Source of the DNA: Bacteroidaceae bacterium | GTDB lineage: Bacteria; Bacteroidota; Bacteroidia; Bacteroidales; Bacteroidaceae | Direction of reading: 5' to 3' | NCBI GenBank assembly: GCA_900769765.1 | Contig: CAAGHW010000046.1 | Span: 1 to 21,735, forward strand | Length of the DNA stretch: 21,735 bases | Shown here: positions 14,132-21,735 of the stretch, one piece after another | How the letters are laid out: the number at the start of each line of letters is the position of its first letter | Position numbering within the stretch: position 1 is the stretch's first letter | Notes under the pieces: generated by a model | What the model was told of the DNA's origin: nothing | The model's database searches: none | What the model saw: the letters and a program-made list of their open reading frames with translations, nothing else | Made by a program: the position numbers and the translations under genes

Positions 14132-15652
14132 ATGTCACAGATAAAAGGTCGTATTGCTCAAATAATTGGCGCGGTTGTCGATGTCTATTTTGACGGCTCG
14201 GGAGATGACAAGGTCTTTCTCCCTGCAATCCATGAGGCTCTGACGGTGGAGAAACCGAAAGGTGGAAAACTCATTCTCGAGGTGCGCCAGCATATAGGTG
14301 AAGATACTGTCAGGACTGTTGCTATGGACCGTACTGCCGGTCTGTCGCGAGGTATGGAGGTGTATGCGACAGGGCAACCTATCGTCATGCCTGTAGGCAA
14401 GCAGATTAAAGGACGAATGATGAATGTGGTGGGTGAGGCTATTGACGGGCTCGAAAACCTTGACGATTCCGTTGCTTATCCAATACATCGCGAAGCACCT
14501 AAATTCGAGGAGCTCTCGACGGTGCAGGAGGTTCTGTATACAGGTATAAAGGTCATAGATTTGCTCGAACCATATTCAAAAGGCGGAAAAATAGGTCTTT
14601 TCGGTGGTGCCGGTGTGGGAAAGACGGTGCTTATCATGGAGCTGATAAACAACATTGCCAAAGGACACGATGGCTATTCGGTCTTTGCCGGAGTGGGTGA
14701 GCGTACACGCGAGGGTAACGACCTTCTGCGCGAGATGATTGAATCGAATGTCATCTGTTACGGCAAGGAGTTCAAGGAGGCTATGGAAAAGGGTGAATGG
14801 GATTTGTCGAAGATAGATTACAACGAGGTGGGTAAATCGCAGGCGACACTTGTCTATGGTCAGATGAATGAGCCACCGGGTGCGCGTGCGTCGGTAGCTC
14901 TCTCGGGCCTGACTGTTGCCGAATCGTTCCGCGATGCCGGTATATCGGAAGGCAAACGCAATGATATCCTCTTTTTTATCGACAACATATTCCGTTTTAC
15001 CCAAGCGGGTTCCGAGGTTTCGGCTCTGTTGGGACGTATGCCCGGTTCTGTGGGCTATCAGCCTACTCTTGCCAGCGAGATGGGTGCCATGCAGGAACGT
15101 ATTGCGTCTACCGTCAACGGTTCGATAACATCGGTCCAGGCTGTGTATGTGCCTGCCGATGACCTTACCGACCCTGCCCCCGCAACAACATTTACCCACC
15201 TTGATGCAACGACTGTGCTCAGCCGTAAGATTGCTGAACTCGGCATATATCCGGCGGTCGACCCTCTTGAGTCCACATCGCGAATACTCGATGTGAATAT
15301 CGTCGGCGAAGAGCATTATGATACGGCCCAGCGTGTGAAGCAGATACTCCAACGTAACAAGGAGCTGCAGGATATAATATCAATCCTGGGTATGGAAGAG
15401 TTGTCCGACGAAGACCGCATAACGGTGAACAGGGCGCGTCGTGTGCAGCGTTTCCTCTCTCAGCCGTTCGCTGTCGCAGAGCAGTTTACGGGAATAAAAG
15501 GCGTTACTGTTCCTATAGAGGAAACCGTTAGGGGATTCAAGATGATACTTGACGGAGAGGTCGATTATCTGCCCGAACAGGCATTCCTGAATGTGGGAAC
15601 GATAGATGAGGCCATAGAGAAAGGAAAACGTATTCTGGAGCAGATAAAATAG
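14132..15652 (+). CDS. atpD: F1Fo ATP synthase subunit beta
   Basis: This 506-residue catalytic subunit makes ATP from ADP and phosphate as gamma rotates inside the alpha3beta3 ring. An N-terminal beta barrel (1-80) is followed by the nucleotide-binding domain with the P-loop GGAGVGKT at 158-165, the catalytic Glu190 in GERTREGND, and ALLGRMPGSVGYQP. The C-terminal helical domain carries the DELSEED-type lever (MEELSDEDR). It is slightly longer than E. coli beta (460), owing to insertions such as AKGHDGYSVFAGVG-side loops and the segment around MEKGEWDLSKIDYNEVG, as seen in Bacteroidota. It is the first gene of the operon, as usual in this phylum, and 6 bp before atpC. Confidence 0.98.
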   Translation: MSQIKGRIAQIIGAVVDVYFDGSGDDKVFLPAIHEALTVEKPKGGKLILEVRQHIGEDTVRTVAMDRTAGLSRGMEVYATGQPIVMPVGKQIKGRMMNVVGEAIDGLENLDDSVAYPIHREAPKFEELSTVQEVLYTGIKVIDLLEPYSKGGKIGLFGGAGVGKTVLIMELINNIAKGHDGYSVFAGVGERTREGNDLLREMIESNVICYGKEFKEAMEKGEWDLSKIDYNEVGKSQATLVYGQMNEPPGARASVALSGLTVAESFRDAGISEGKRNDILFFIDNIFRFTQAGSEVSALLGRMPGSVGYQPTLASEMGAMQERIASTVNGSITSVQAVYVPADDLTDPAPATTFTHLDATTVLSRKIAELGIYPAVDPLESTSRILDVNIVGEEHYDTAQRVKQILQRNKELQDIISILGMEELSDEDRITVNRARRVQRFLSQPFAVAEQFTGIKGVTVPIEETVRGFKMILDGEVDYLPEQAFLNVGTIDEAIEKGKRILEQIK

Positions 15653-15658
15653 TGATAT

Positions 15659-15907
15659 ATGCCGGGAGTATTCGTTCTTGAGATATTGACACCCGATAAG
15701 AGAGTCTTTAAAGGGGAAGTGCATAAGGCAACCGTTCCGGGTGCCAAAGCCCCCTTTGTCATTCTGCATAACCACGCACCTGTAATATCTGTGTTGCAGA
15801 AAGGAAAACTCCTGTGGAGCGATGACAATGGCGACCATTCGGTAGAAATATCAGGCGGATTTGTCGAGGTAAACAAAAATATAGTAACAGCTTGTGTGGA
15901 ACTGTAA
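15659..15907 (+). CDS. atpC: F1Fo ATP synthase subunit epsilon (short form)
   Basis: An 82-residue central-stalk subunit. It contains the N-terminal beta sandwich only (VFVLEILTPDKRVFKGEV, NHAPVISVLQKG, VEISGGFVEVN). The two C-terminal helices that in E. coli epsilon (about 139 aa) inhibit ATP hydrolysis are absent. Thus inhibition by an extended epsilon arm is not possible here. It follows atpD closely, and its TAA stop shares one base with the next ATG (15907). Confidence 0.93.
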   Translation: MPGVFVLEILTPDKRVFKGEVHKATVPGAKAPFVILHNHAPVISVLQKGKLLWSDDNGDHSVEISGGFVEVNKNIVTACVEL

Positions 15908-16266
15908 TGGATAGAATAAAAAACATATCTGTTCTTGCTGCTGCAATGATTGTACTTACGATTGTTGTAAGGTCTGTCGCGTCGATGTTCTTGCCGGCTG
16001 TGTCGCCGCTGTTCTGGGTGGTGCCTGCCTATTTCATGCTGTTCTATGTTGCCGTTATTCTGCTTCCGGGAAATATGGACAGGCTTGCGGACAACTTCAT
16101 GCTTTTAAAGGGTGTAAAGGTCTTTGTGACATTGGCGTTGATATTCGCGCTTGCATTCTTCTTTCGTCAGCATGCAAAGGAACTTATAATATATTTTCTT
16201 GTATATTATATGCTTCTGCTCGTTGCCGAGAGTGTATTCCTGCTTTATAAAAAGAAAAGACGATAA
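15907..16266 (+). CDS. small membrane protein of the atp operon (AtpI-like position)
   Basis: A 119-residue protein with four hydrophobic segments (about residues 8-28, 33-50, 66-84 and 90-112) and a basic tail (YKKKRR). The ATG at 15907 overlaps the atpC stop by one base and the stop is 6 bp before atpB. A four-helix membrane protein just before atpB is the place of AtpI (an assembly factor of the c ring) in other bacteria. The sequence is not obviously AtpI, so the name is not used. A role in Fo assembly is inferred from position. Confidence 0.85.
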   Translation: MDRIKNISVLAAAMIVLTIVVRSVASMFLPAVSPLFWVVPAYFMLFYVAVILLPGNMDRLADNFMLLKGVKVFVTLALIFALAFFFRQHAKELIIYFLVYYMLLLVAESVFLLYKKKRR

Positions 16267-16272
16267 GTGGCA

Positions 16273-17343
16273 ATGAGAAGAATAGGGTACATACTGACAT
16301 TTGTTTTTCTGTCACTTGCAGGTTGCGTTTATGCTGCAGGCGGTTCCGATACGTCGGGTAAGGTCGATGTGAAGAAAATCATATTCGAGCATCTGAACGA
16401 TTCATACGAGTGGCATATAACCACAATTGGTGAAAAGCATGTGGCAATAAGCCTGCCTGTAATACTTTATTCACAACGTACAGGGTGGGAGGTGTTCCCC
16501 TCATCGGTGTTCCACGAGCAGAATAACTACAACGGCTTTTATATATCGCACACAGGTGACAACGAAGGCAAGATTGTGGAAATTGATGAAGAGGGCAATG
16601 AACGACGTCCGTTGCTCGACATTTCAATAACAAAGAATGTGCTTTCGGTCTTTATAAGCTCGTTGCTGCTTGTGGCGATTGTCCTTCTCACAGCACGCTG
16701 GTATCGTCGTCATGACGCTGAAGAGAAAGCACCGCGCGGTTTTGTGGGAGTCATGGAGATGCTCATAACAATGGTGGTGGATGATGTCATCAAACCCAAT
16801 GTGGGCAAGAACTACAAGAGATATACGCCTTATCTGCTTACAGCCTTTTTCTTTATATTCCTGAATAACCTCATGGGGCTGTTGCCTATATTCCCCGGCG
16901 GTGCCAACGTCACGGGAAACATTGCCGTAACCTTCGCGCTCGCATTGTGTACTTTCATTGCGGTGAATCTCTTCGGCAACAAGGAGTATTATAAAGAGAT
17001 ATTCTGGCCCGATGTGCCGGTGTTCCTGAAGATGCCGGTGCCGATGATGCCGTTGATAGAGCTTTTCGGTATTTTTGTAAAGCCGTTCGCTCTTACCATA
17101 CGTCTTTTTGCGAATATCCTTGCAGGACACACCGTTGTCCTTGCCTTTGTGTGCATTATATTCATCACCATGTCGGTGAGCAGATATATAGGAACTGCCA
17201 TGACCTTTGTGTCGGTGGTGTTTACGATATTCATGAATGTTCTTGAACTGCTTGTGGCATTTATACAGGCATTCGTGTTTACGATGCTCTCGTCGGTGTT
17301 CATTGGGTTGTCGCAACCCGAACATCATGACGGCAAACATTGA
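16273..17343 (+). CDS. atpB: F1Fo ATP synthase subunit a with N-terminal periplasmic extension
   Basis: The ATG at 16273 (356 aa) is preferred over a GTG at 16267. This is the stator subunit that forms the proton half-channels next to the c ring. The essential Arg is Arg277 in TIRLFANILAGH. C-terminal helices include FVFTMLSSVFIGL. The first about 120 residues are unusual relative to E. coli: a signal peptide with a lipobox-like LSLAGC (Cys about residue 18), then a soluble segment (residues 25-115, with IIFEHLNDSYEWHI and VILYSQRTGWEVF) before the first membrane helix (VFISSLLLVAIVLL). This long exported N-terminus looks to be a feature of Bacteroidota subunit a. The protein ends in a His-rich tail (EHHDGKH). 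Confidence 0.96.
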   Translation: MRRIGYILTFVFLSLAGCVYAAGGSDTSGKVDVKKIIFEHLNDSYEWHITTIGEKHVAISLPVILYSQRTGWEVFPSSVFHEQNNYNGFYISHTGDNEGKIVEIDEEGNERRPLLDISITKNVLSVFISSLLLVAIVLLTARWYRRHDAEEKAPRGFVGVMEMLITMVVDDVIKPNVGKNYKRYTPYLLTAFFFIFLNNLMGLLPIFPGGANVTGNIAVTFALALCTFIAVNLFGNKEYYKEIFWPDVPVFLKMPVPMMPLIELFGIFVKPFALTIRLFANILAGHTVVLAFVCIIFITMSVSRYIGTAMTFVSVVFTIFMNVLELLVAFIQAFVFTMLSSVFIGLSQPEHHDGKH

Positions 17344-17372
17344 AAATATTATTAACCTTAAATATTAGAATT

Positions 17373-17627
17373 ATGTTTTTGACAATTTTTCTTCAAGCCG
17401 CAATGGGCGCAAGCCTGGCTAAAGTAGGAGCGGCGTTTGCTGCTTGTCTTGCAGTTTTTGCTGCTGCATGGGGTATAGGCCGCATAGGTTCTACAGCCCT
17501 TGAGTCTATAGCACGTCAGCCCGAGGCTGCAGGTGACATCCGTTCGGGTATGGTGCTTGCAGCGGCTCTTATCGAAGGCGTTGCCATGTTCGCCGTAGTG
17601 GTTTGTTTCCTTGTGTTGTTTGTGTAA
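17373..17627 (+). CDS. atpE: F1Fo ATP synthase subunit c (proton type)
   Basis: The ATG at 17373 gives the usual 84 residues; an upstream in-frame ATG at 17340 overlaps the atpB stop and would add a non-hydrophobic leader, so it is rejected. It is a hairpin of two membrane helices joined by the polar loop ARQPEA. The ion-carrying carboxylate is Glu68 (ALIEGVAMF). It is followed by Gly rather than Ser/Thr, and helix 1 (AACLAVFAAAWGIG) lacks the Gln of sodium-type subunits, so proton coupling is predicted. The helix-1 glycine motif is largely replaced by Ala. Confidence 0.96.
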   Translation: MFLTIFLQAAMGASLAKVGAAFAACLAVFAAAWGIGRIGSTALESIARQPEAAGDIRSGMVLAAALIEGVAMFAVVVCFLVLFV

Positions 17628-17645
17628 CTCCTAAAAACTTTTCAG

Positions 17646-18155
17646 ATGTCGTTATTGTTGCCCGAAGCCGGTCTGTTGTTCTGGATGCTCTTGGCATTCG
17701 GAGTGGTATTCTTTGTCCTTTATAAATACGGTTTCCCGGTCATTACATCAATGATTGATGAACGTAAGAAGTTCATCGATGAGGCTCTTGACAATGCAAA
17801 GCTTGCCAATGCAAGGCTTGCCGGCATTGAAGAACAGGGCAGGCAGATACTTGAAAAGGCAAACGACGAACAGGTGAAAATACTGCGTGAAGCCGTTGCT
17901 GCACGCGATAAAATCATTAAGGAGGCACAAGAGAAAGCCGAGTCGGAGGGTGCAAGGATGCTTGCCGAGGCAAGGGAGCAGATAAGACAGGAGAAAGAGG
18001 ATGCTCTGCGCGAGATACGTGCGCAGGTTGCCGAACTCTCCATAGCAATAGCCGAAAAGGTGATACGCAAGGAACTTTCCGACGATAAGGCACATGATGC
18101 ATATATGGATTCATTACTCGACGAGGCTTTTGTGGATATAAAGGATAGGAAATGA
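17646..18155 (+). CDS. atpF: F1Fo ATP synthase subunit b
   Basis: A 169-residue peripheral-stalk subunit. One N-terminal membrane helix (about residues 9-29, LLFWMLLAFGVVFFVLY) is followed by a long charged coiled coil (DERKKFIDEALDNAKLANARL to LREIRAQVAELSIAIAEKVI) that reaches up to the delta subunit. Length matches the family. The stop overlaps the start of atpH by four bases (ATGA at 18152-18155), a translational-coupling arrangement. Confidence 0.97.
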   Translation: MSLLLPEAGLLFWMLLAFGVVFFVLYKYGFPVITSMIDERKKFIDEALDNAKLANARLAGIEEQGRQILEKANDEQVKILREAVAARDKIIKEAQEKAESEGARMLAEAREQIRQEKEDALREIRAQVAELSIAIAEKVIRKELSDDKAHDAYMDSLLDEAFVDIKDRK

Positions 18156-18700
18156 ATGTAGGGGCAATATCAATGCGTTATGCGCGCGCGCTGCTCATGT
18201 TTGCAACGGAGCAGGGCGTTGAGGATGCGATATATAAATATATGTCGCGATTGGTGCATACGCTTGATTATGTCAAGGAACTGCCGGTGTTGCTCCGTGC
18301 TCCTGTGCTCACAGACGAAGAGCGTGTGAGAATCATATGCGAGGCGGTTGACGGCGACAGTGTCTTTGAAAAATTCGCAAACCTTATCGTAAAAGAGGGA
18401 CGCGAGGAGTTGCTCATGTTCATTGCTCATTGTTATATGACACTGTATCGTAAGGCAAAAGGTATTCTTGCCGTCTCCTTTACGACAGCAGAGCCTGTAA
18501 GCGAAGAATTCATTGAGAAGGTCAAAGAGCTTATAGGGCAAAGCAGTGGAGCTTATGTAGAGCTGGAGAATGTGGTTGACCCTTCTGTTATCGACGGGTT
18601 CGTATATGAGGCAAACTCTGTGCGCGTCGATGCAAGCGTAAGGGGAGAACTGCAGAATATTAGAAAAAAGTTGGTTGAACAAAACAGAAAACTTGTCTGA
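18152..18700 (+). CDS. atpH: F1Fo ATP synthase subunit delta
   Basis: A 182-residue subunit linking the top of alpha3beta3 to the b stalk. The N-terminal helical bundle starts with ISMRYARALLMFATEQG, the family hallmark; the C-terminal part carries the beta segment AYVELENVVDPSVIDGFVYEA with the conserved DPS-I-GG-like pattern (here DPSVIDGF). It overlaps atpF by four bases and shares one base with the atpA start (18700). Confidence 0.96.
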   Translation: MNVGAISMRYARALLMFATEQGVEDAIYKYMSRLVHTLDYVKELPVLLRAPVLTDEERVRIICEAVDGDSVFEKFANLIVKEGREELLMFIAHCYMTLYRKAKGILAVSFTTAEPVSEEFIEKVKELIGQSSGAYVELENVVDPSVIDGFVYEANSVRVDASVRGELQNIRKKLVEQNRKLV

Positions 18701-20277
18701 TGAATATAAAACCAAGTGAAGTTTCGAGCGTGTTGCTTGAGAAACTGCAAGGGATAAAGAACGACCTCAAGTATGAAGAGGTGGGTACCGTGCTTCAGGT
18801 AAGCGACGGTGTTGTACGCATATACGGCCTGTACAATGCCGAAGCCGAAGAACTTCTTGAGTTTGACAACGGCGTCAAGGCTGTAGTCATGAACCTCGAA
18901 GAGGATAATGTGGGTGCGATACTTCTTGGCCCGACAGATAAAATCAAAGAGGGCATGACCGTAAAGCGTACAGGGCGCATAGCCTCAATAAATGTAGGTG
19001 ACGGCATGCTCGGACGTGTCATCACTCCTCTTGGAGAACCCATCGACGGCAAGGGCGACATCGGCGGTGATATGGTGGAACTGCCGCTCGACCGCAAGGC
19101 GCCAGGTGTAATATTCCGTCAGCCTGTGACAGAGCCTTTGCAGACAGGAATAAAATCCATCGACTCAATGATACCCATCGGTCGCGGACAGCGTGAGCTT
19201 ATTATCGGCGACCGACAGACAGGTAAGACAGCCATTGCCATAGATACAATAATAAACCAACGCTCGGCATACGAGAAAGGCGAGCCTGTTTATTGCATAT
19301 ATGTGGCGATTGGACAGAAAGGTTCAACAGTCGCATCCATTGTAAATACCTTGCGTCAGCATGGGGCTATGGAGTATACGACAGTTGTCGTGGCCACAGC
19401 TTCCGACACAGCTGCTTTGCAATATTATGCTCCTATGGCGGGAGCAGCCATAGGAGAGTATTTCCGCGATACCGGCCGTCATGCTCTTGTGGTGTATGAC
19501 GACCTCTCGAAACAGGCTGTTGCCTATCGTGAGATTTCACTTATCCTGCGTCGCCCGTCAGGCCGAGAGGCTTATCCCGGCGATGTCTTCTATCTGCACT
19601 CCCGTCTGCTTGAGCGTGCGGCAAAAATCATCAATCAGCACGACGTGGCTGAGAAGATGAACGACCTGCCTCAGAGCCTTGTCGGCAAGGTGAAGGGTGG
19701 CGGTTCGTTGACGGCATTGCCTATTATTGAAACACAGGCTGGCGACGTTTCTGCATATATCCCAACAAATGTCATTTCAATCACAGACGGACAGATATAT
19801 CTCGAGAGCGACCTCTTCAACAAAGGTTTCCGCCCAGCGGTGAATGTGGGTATATCTGTGTCGCGTGTAGGTGGAAATGCACAGATAAAGTCAATGAAAA
19901 AGGTTGCCGGCACGTTGAAAATTGACCAGGCACAATATCGCGAACTCGAGGCATTTGCCAAGTTCGGAAGTGATGTCGACCCTGTTACCATGATGGTGAT
20001 AGAGCGCGGTCGTCGCACAAATAACCTGTTGGTGCAACCGCAATATTCGCCAATGCCAGTAGGCGAGCAGATAGCTGTGCTATATTGCGGCATAAACAAT
20101 CTGTTGCACGAACTTCCGCTCGACCGTATAAAGGAGTTCGAAAATCTTTTTCTTGAACAGATGCGTTCACGTTATAAGGAGAGTGTCCTTGATGTTCTTT
20201 CGGCAGGTACAATCAATGATGATGTGGCCGGAATTATCGAGGAGTGTGCCCGCGAGATTGCTGTAACATTGAAGTAA
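18700..20277 (+). CDS. atpA: F1Fo ATP synthase subunit alpha
   Basis: A 525-residue regulatory nucleotide-binding subunit. N-terminal segments (EEVGTVLQVSDGVVRIYGL) lead to the P-loop GDRQTGKT at 170-177. The arginine finger completing the beta catalytic site is Arg389 in SVSRVGGNAQ. The C-terminus has the usual helical domain. Length (E. coli 513) and all motifs are normal. The ATG shares a base with the atpH stop, and atpG follows 5 bp after the TAA. Confidence 0.98.
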   Translation: MNIKPSEVSSVLLEKLQGIKNDLKYEEVGTVLQVSDGVVRIYGLYNAEAEELLEFDNGVKAVVMNLEEDNVGAILLGPTDKIKEGMTVKRTGRIASINVGDGMLGRVITPLGEPIDGKGDIGGDMVELPLDRKAPGVIFRQPVTEPLQTGIKSIDSMIPIGRGQRELIIGDRQTGKTAIAIDTIINQRSAYEKGEPVYCIYVAIGQKGSTVASIVNTLRQHGAMEYTTVVVATASDTAALQYYAPMAGAAIGEYFRDTGRHALVVYDDLSKQAVAYREISLILRRPSGREAYPGDVFYLHSRLLERAAKIINQHDVAEKMNDLPQSLVGKVKGGGSLTALPIIETQAGDVSAYIPTNVISITDGQIYLESDLFNKGFRPAVNVGISVSRVGGNAQIKSMKKVAGTLKIDQAQYRELEAFAKFGSDVDPVTMMVIERGRRTNNLLVQPQYSPMPVGEQIAVLYCGINNLLHELPLDRIKEFENLFLEQMRSRYKESVLDVLSAGTINDDVAGIIEECAREIAVTLK

Positions 20278-20282
20278 AAAAG

Positions 20283-21134
20283 ATGAACCTCAAAGAGATA
20301 AAACAACGTATTCACTCTGTAAAGAGTACGCAAAAGATAACATCGGCAATGAAGCTTGTTGCTGCGGCAAAGCTACGCAGGACACAAACTTCAATCGAGC
20401 ATCTGCGGCCATACGAGCAGAAACTCGATTCCATATTGTCATCGTTTCTTTGCAATACTCCTGTCGATAGCGAATATACGGTATCTCGCGAGGTAAAGAA
20501 GGTTGCCCTGATACCTGTTGCGTCAGATACCACATTTTGTGGCGCATTCAACAGCAATATAATACGTTTGGCAAAAGATACCGTTGCCGAGTACAGGTCG
20601 GCAGGCATTGGAACAGAGATTTTTCCTGTTGGTAAAAAGATGCATGAACTGTTCAAAAAGCAGGGTATAGATACCGTTGACAATCTTGTACAGCAGGCGG
20701 GTAACCCTGTGTATGCCTCTGTCGCGAATGTAGCAAGGGAACTTATGCAGCGTTTTGCCGCAGGAGAGATAGATAGGGTAGAACTTGTATATACACATTT
20801 TGTCTCTGCCGGAAAACTTGTTCCGCAGCGCGAAGTTCTTTTGCCTGTCGATGCCTCGACCTTGTCGTCGGAAAGTCCTTCCCATAATATCGACTATATT
20901 GTAGAACCGGGCAAAGAAGAACTTGTAAAGAGCCTTATCCCTAACGTAGTGTCCTTGCGGCTCTATTCGTCGTTACTCGATTCTGCAGTAGCCGAACACG
21001 CAGCCCGAATGGTTGCGATGCAGGTTGCGACCGACAATGCCGATGACCTTATCGGCGAACTTACTCTCGAATACAACAAATGCCGTCAGCAGGCAATCAC
21101 AAACGAATTGCTCGATATCGTTTCGGGTAGCTGA
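20283..21134 (+). CDS. atpG: F1Fo ATP synthase subunit gamma
   Basis: The ATG at 20283 (283 aa) begins the conserved N-terminal helix MNLKEIKQRIHSVKSTQKIT with SAMKLVAAAKLRR, so an upstream in-frame start inside atpA is rejected. The protein is the rotating central shaft; the C-terminal helix (LTLEYNKCRQQAITNELLDIVSG) pairs with the N-terminal one as a coiled coil, and the Rossmann-like middle (LIPVASDTTFCGAFNSNI) is typical. It is the last gene of the operon. Only about 38 bp separate it from the convergent gene, with no strong hairpin visible. Confidence 0.97.
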   Translation: MNLKEIKQRIHSVKSTQKITSAMKLVAAAKLRRTQTSIEHLRPYEQKLDSILSSFLCNTPVDSEYTVSREVKKVALIPVASDTTFCGAFNSNIIRLAKDTVAEYRSAGIGTEIFPVGKKMHELFKKQGIDTVDNLVQQAGNPVYASVANVARELMQRFAAGEIDRVELVYTHFVSAGKLVPQREVLLPVDASTLSSESPSHNIDYIVEPGKEELVKSLIPNVVSLRLYSSLLDSAVAEHAARMVAMQVATDNADDLIGELTLEYNKCRQQAITNELLDIVSGS

Positions 21135-21172
21135 TGACAAGCCTGTATGTTGTCTTAAAACAGCCTTCTTTA

Positions 21173-21735
21173 TTAAACCTTAAGGAAGAGTCTGTTCTTG
21201 TACATCACTTTCAATATAAAGAATATTATAAGGGCGTTGCATAGTGTGAGCAATGGCTGATACCAGTCGCCAAGATATTGTGCCGTGCCATATAGTAGAG
21301 ATGCCGCAATGCCGCGGAAATTGATAAGCATTCCTATCAGATAGGCTGTTATGGCATTGCATCCGTAATATTGCAGCCACTCCAGCCCTTTGTTATGTTT
21401 CTTGACATCAATCCACCAATAGAACAGGGCAAGAAGAATATAACACCAACCACCGCTGTAGAGTGTGAAGCTGGCACTCCATATACGTTTGACAATTGGT
21501 TGGAACAGGTCGCACAATAATCCTGCCGCAACAAGTATCGTACCTATAATCAGCAGCTTCTTTGCTGTTGCCGGGCGGTTGTCGTTACCGCTCTTGGTCA
21601 TCTGTCCGGCCAAGCTGCCGAGTGCTACGGTGCAGCAGAATGTAAGGCTGCTCCATAGCCATGTATAGTCGTACCATGCGGCAAACTCCACAGTTCCGTC
21701 GGTAAGCAGCGTACTGCCGTCGCGGAAACGTCCGA
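21173..21735 (-). CDS. multi-pass membrane acyltransferase-like protein (DUF5009 / HGSNAT type), C-terminal part
   Basis: The minus-strand frame is open from the window edge (21735) to the TAA at 21173; the 5' part is missing. About 186 residues are visible, beginning GRFRDGSTLLTDGTVEFAAW, with about five hydrophobic segments (SSLTFCCTVALGSL, LLIIGTILVAAGLL, SGGWCYILLALFYWW, ITAYLIGMLINF, LLTLCNALIIFFIL). The segment 'YDYTWLWSSLTF', the WCYILLALFYW helix and 'YYGCNAITAYLIG' are characteristic of the C-terminus of bacterial homologues of heparan-alpha-glucosaminide N-acetyltransferase, annotated DUF5009 in Bacteroidales. These are thought to move acetyl groups across the membrane onto sugars. 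Its exact substrate cannot be inferred here. It is convergent to and functionally independent of the atp operon. Confidence 0.75.
   Translation of the reverse strand, partial: GRFRDGSTLLTDGTVEFAAWYDYTWLWSSLTFCCTVALGSLAGQMTKSGNDNRPATAKKLLIIGTILVAAGLLCDLFQPIVKRIWSASFTLYSGGWCYILLALFYWWIDVKKHNKGLEWLQYYGCNAITAYLIGMLINFRGIAASLLYGTAQYLGDWYQPLLTLCNALIIFFILKVMYKNRLFLKV

Noticed and set aside
461..14136. Similarity of GTTAAGATATTTTATGT (461-477) to GTTAAGAAATATTTATGT (14117-14134) as attL/attR
   Set aside because: The match needs mismatches and a shift, is AT-rich, and would put the right junction across the atpD start codon; not convincing.
14135..15352. Long minus-strand frames opposite atpD, and similar ones opposite atpB, atpH and atpA
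   Set aside because: These are antisense shadows of conserved ATP synthase genes, without independent signals.
21137..21155. GACAA/TTGTC hairpin after atpG as a terminator
   Set aside because: Only five base pairs with a 9-nt loop and no T run directly following; too weak to call.

Overview
The window comes from a Bacteroidota genome, most likely a member of the order Bacteroidales. Three things point there: promoters of the TAnnTTTG (-7) type with no Shine-Dalgarno sequences; a BspA-type leucine-rich repeat surface protein; and the phylum's ATP synthase gene order (beta-epsilon first, then a small membrane protein, a, c, b, delta, alpha, gamma). Genus cannot be fixed from sequence reading alone. 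No rRNA, tRNA or CRISPR array was seen.

Region 1 (1-639): the 5' end of a BspA-like LRR gene on the minus strand, truncated by the window edge, then about 350 bp of AT-rich non-coding DNA. This DNA holds a 31-bp repeat (one copy split by a 37-bp palindromic insert), TTTGATATA repeats and a hairpin. It may be the left attachment arm of the neighbouring element.

Region 2 (about 590-13950): a compact integrated phage-like element of about 13.3 kb with intact reading frames. A minus-strand operon carries a duplicated-motif protein, a small phage protein, the large terminase and, last, a tyrosine integrase. A divergent plus-strand operon carries a scaffold-like protein, an HK97-type major capsid candidate, a small head protein, a head-tail adaptor candidate, a holin-like protein, a lipoprotein with unimolecular-spanin topology and a 955-residue tail nozzle candidate. 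An immunity region follows: a two-gene minus operon (123 and 66 aa) faces a LexA/CI-like self-cleaving repressor. Near-identical palindromes (TAGCCA-nnn-ATGGCT) abut -7 boxes at both the immunity region and the central divergent promoter, so the repressor probably controls both. The element has no portal-sized gene, replication protein, endolysin or recognisable receptor-binding protein. It is therefore either a helper-dependent satellite, a domesticated particle, or a very reduced podovirus-like prophage. This is the most interesting part of the window.

Region 3 (13981-21134): a terminator ends the repressor transcript, a near-perfect Bacteroidota promoter follows, and then the complete F1Fo ATP synthase operon atpD-atpC-(119-aa membrane protein)-atpB-atpE-atpF-atpH-atpA-atpG. 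Most of its genes overlap or are closely spaced. The c subunit looks proton-type, epsilon is short, and subunit a has a signal-peptide-led periplasmic extension.

Region 4 (21173-21735): the C-terminal part of a convergent minus-strand gene for a multi-pass membrane acyltransferase-like protein (DUF5009 / heparan-alpha-glucosaminide N-acetyltransferase type), cut by the window edge.
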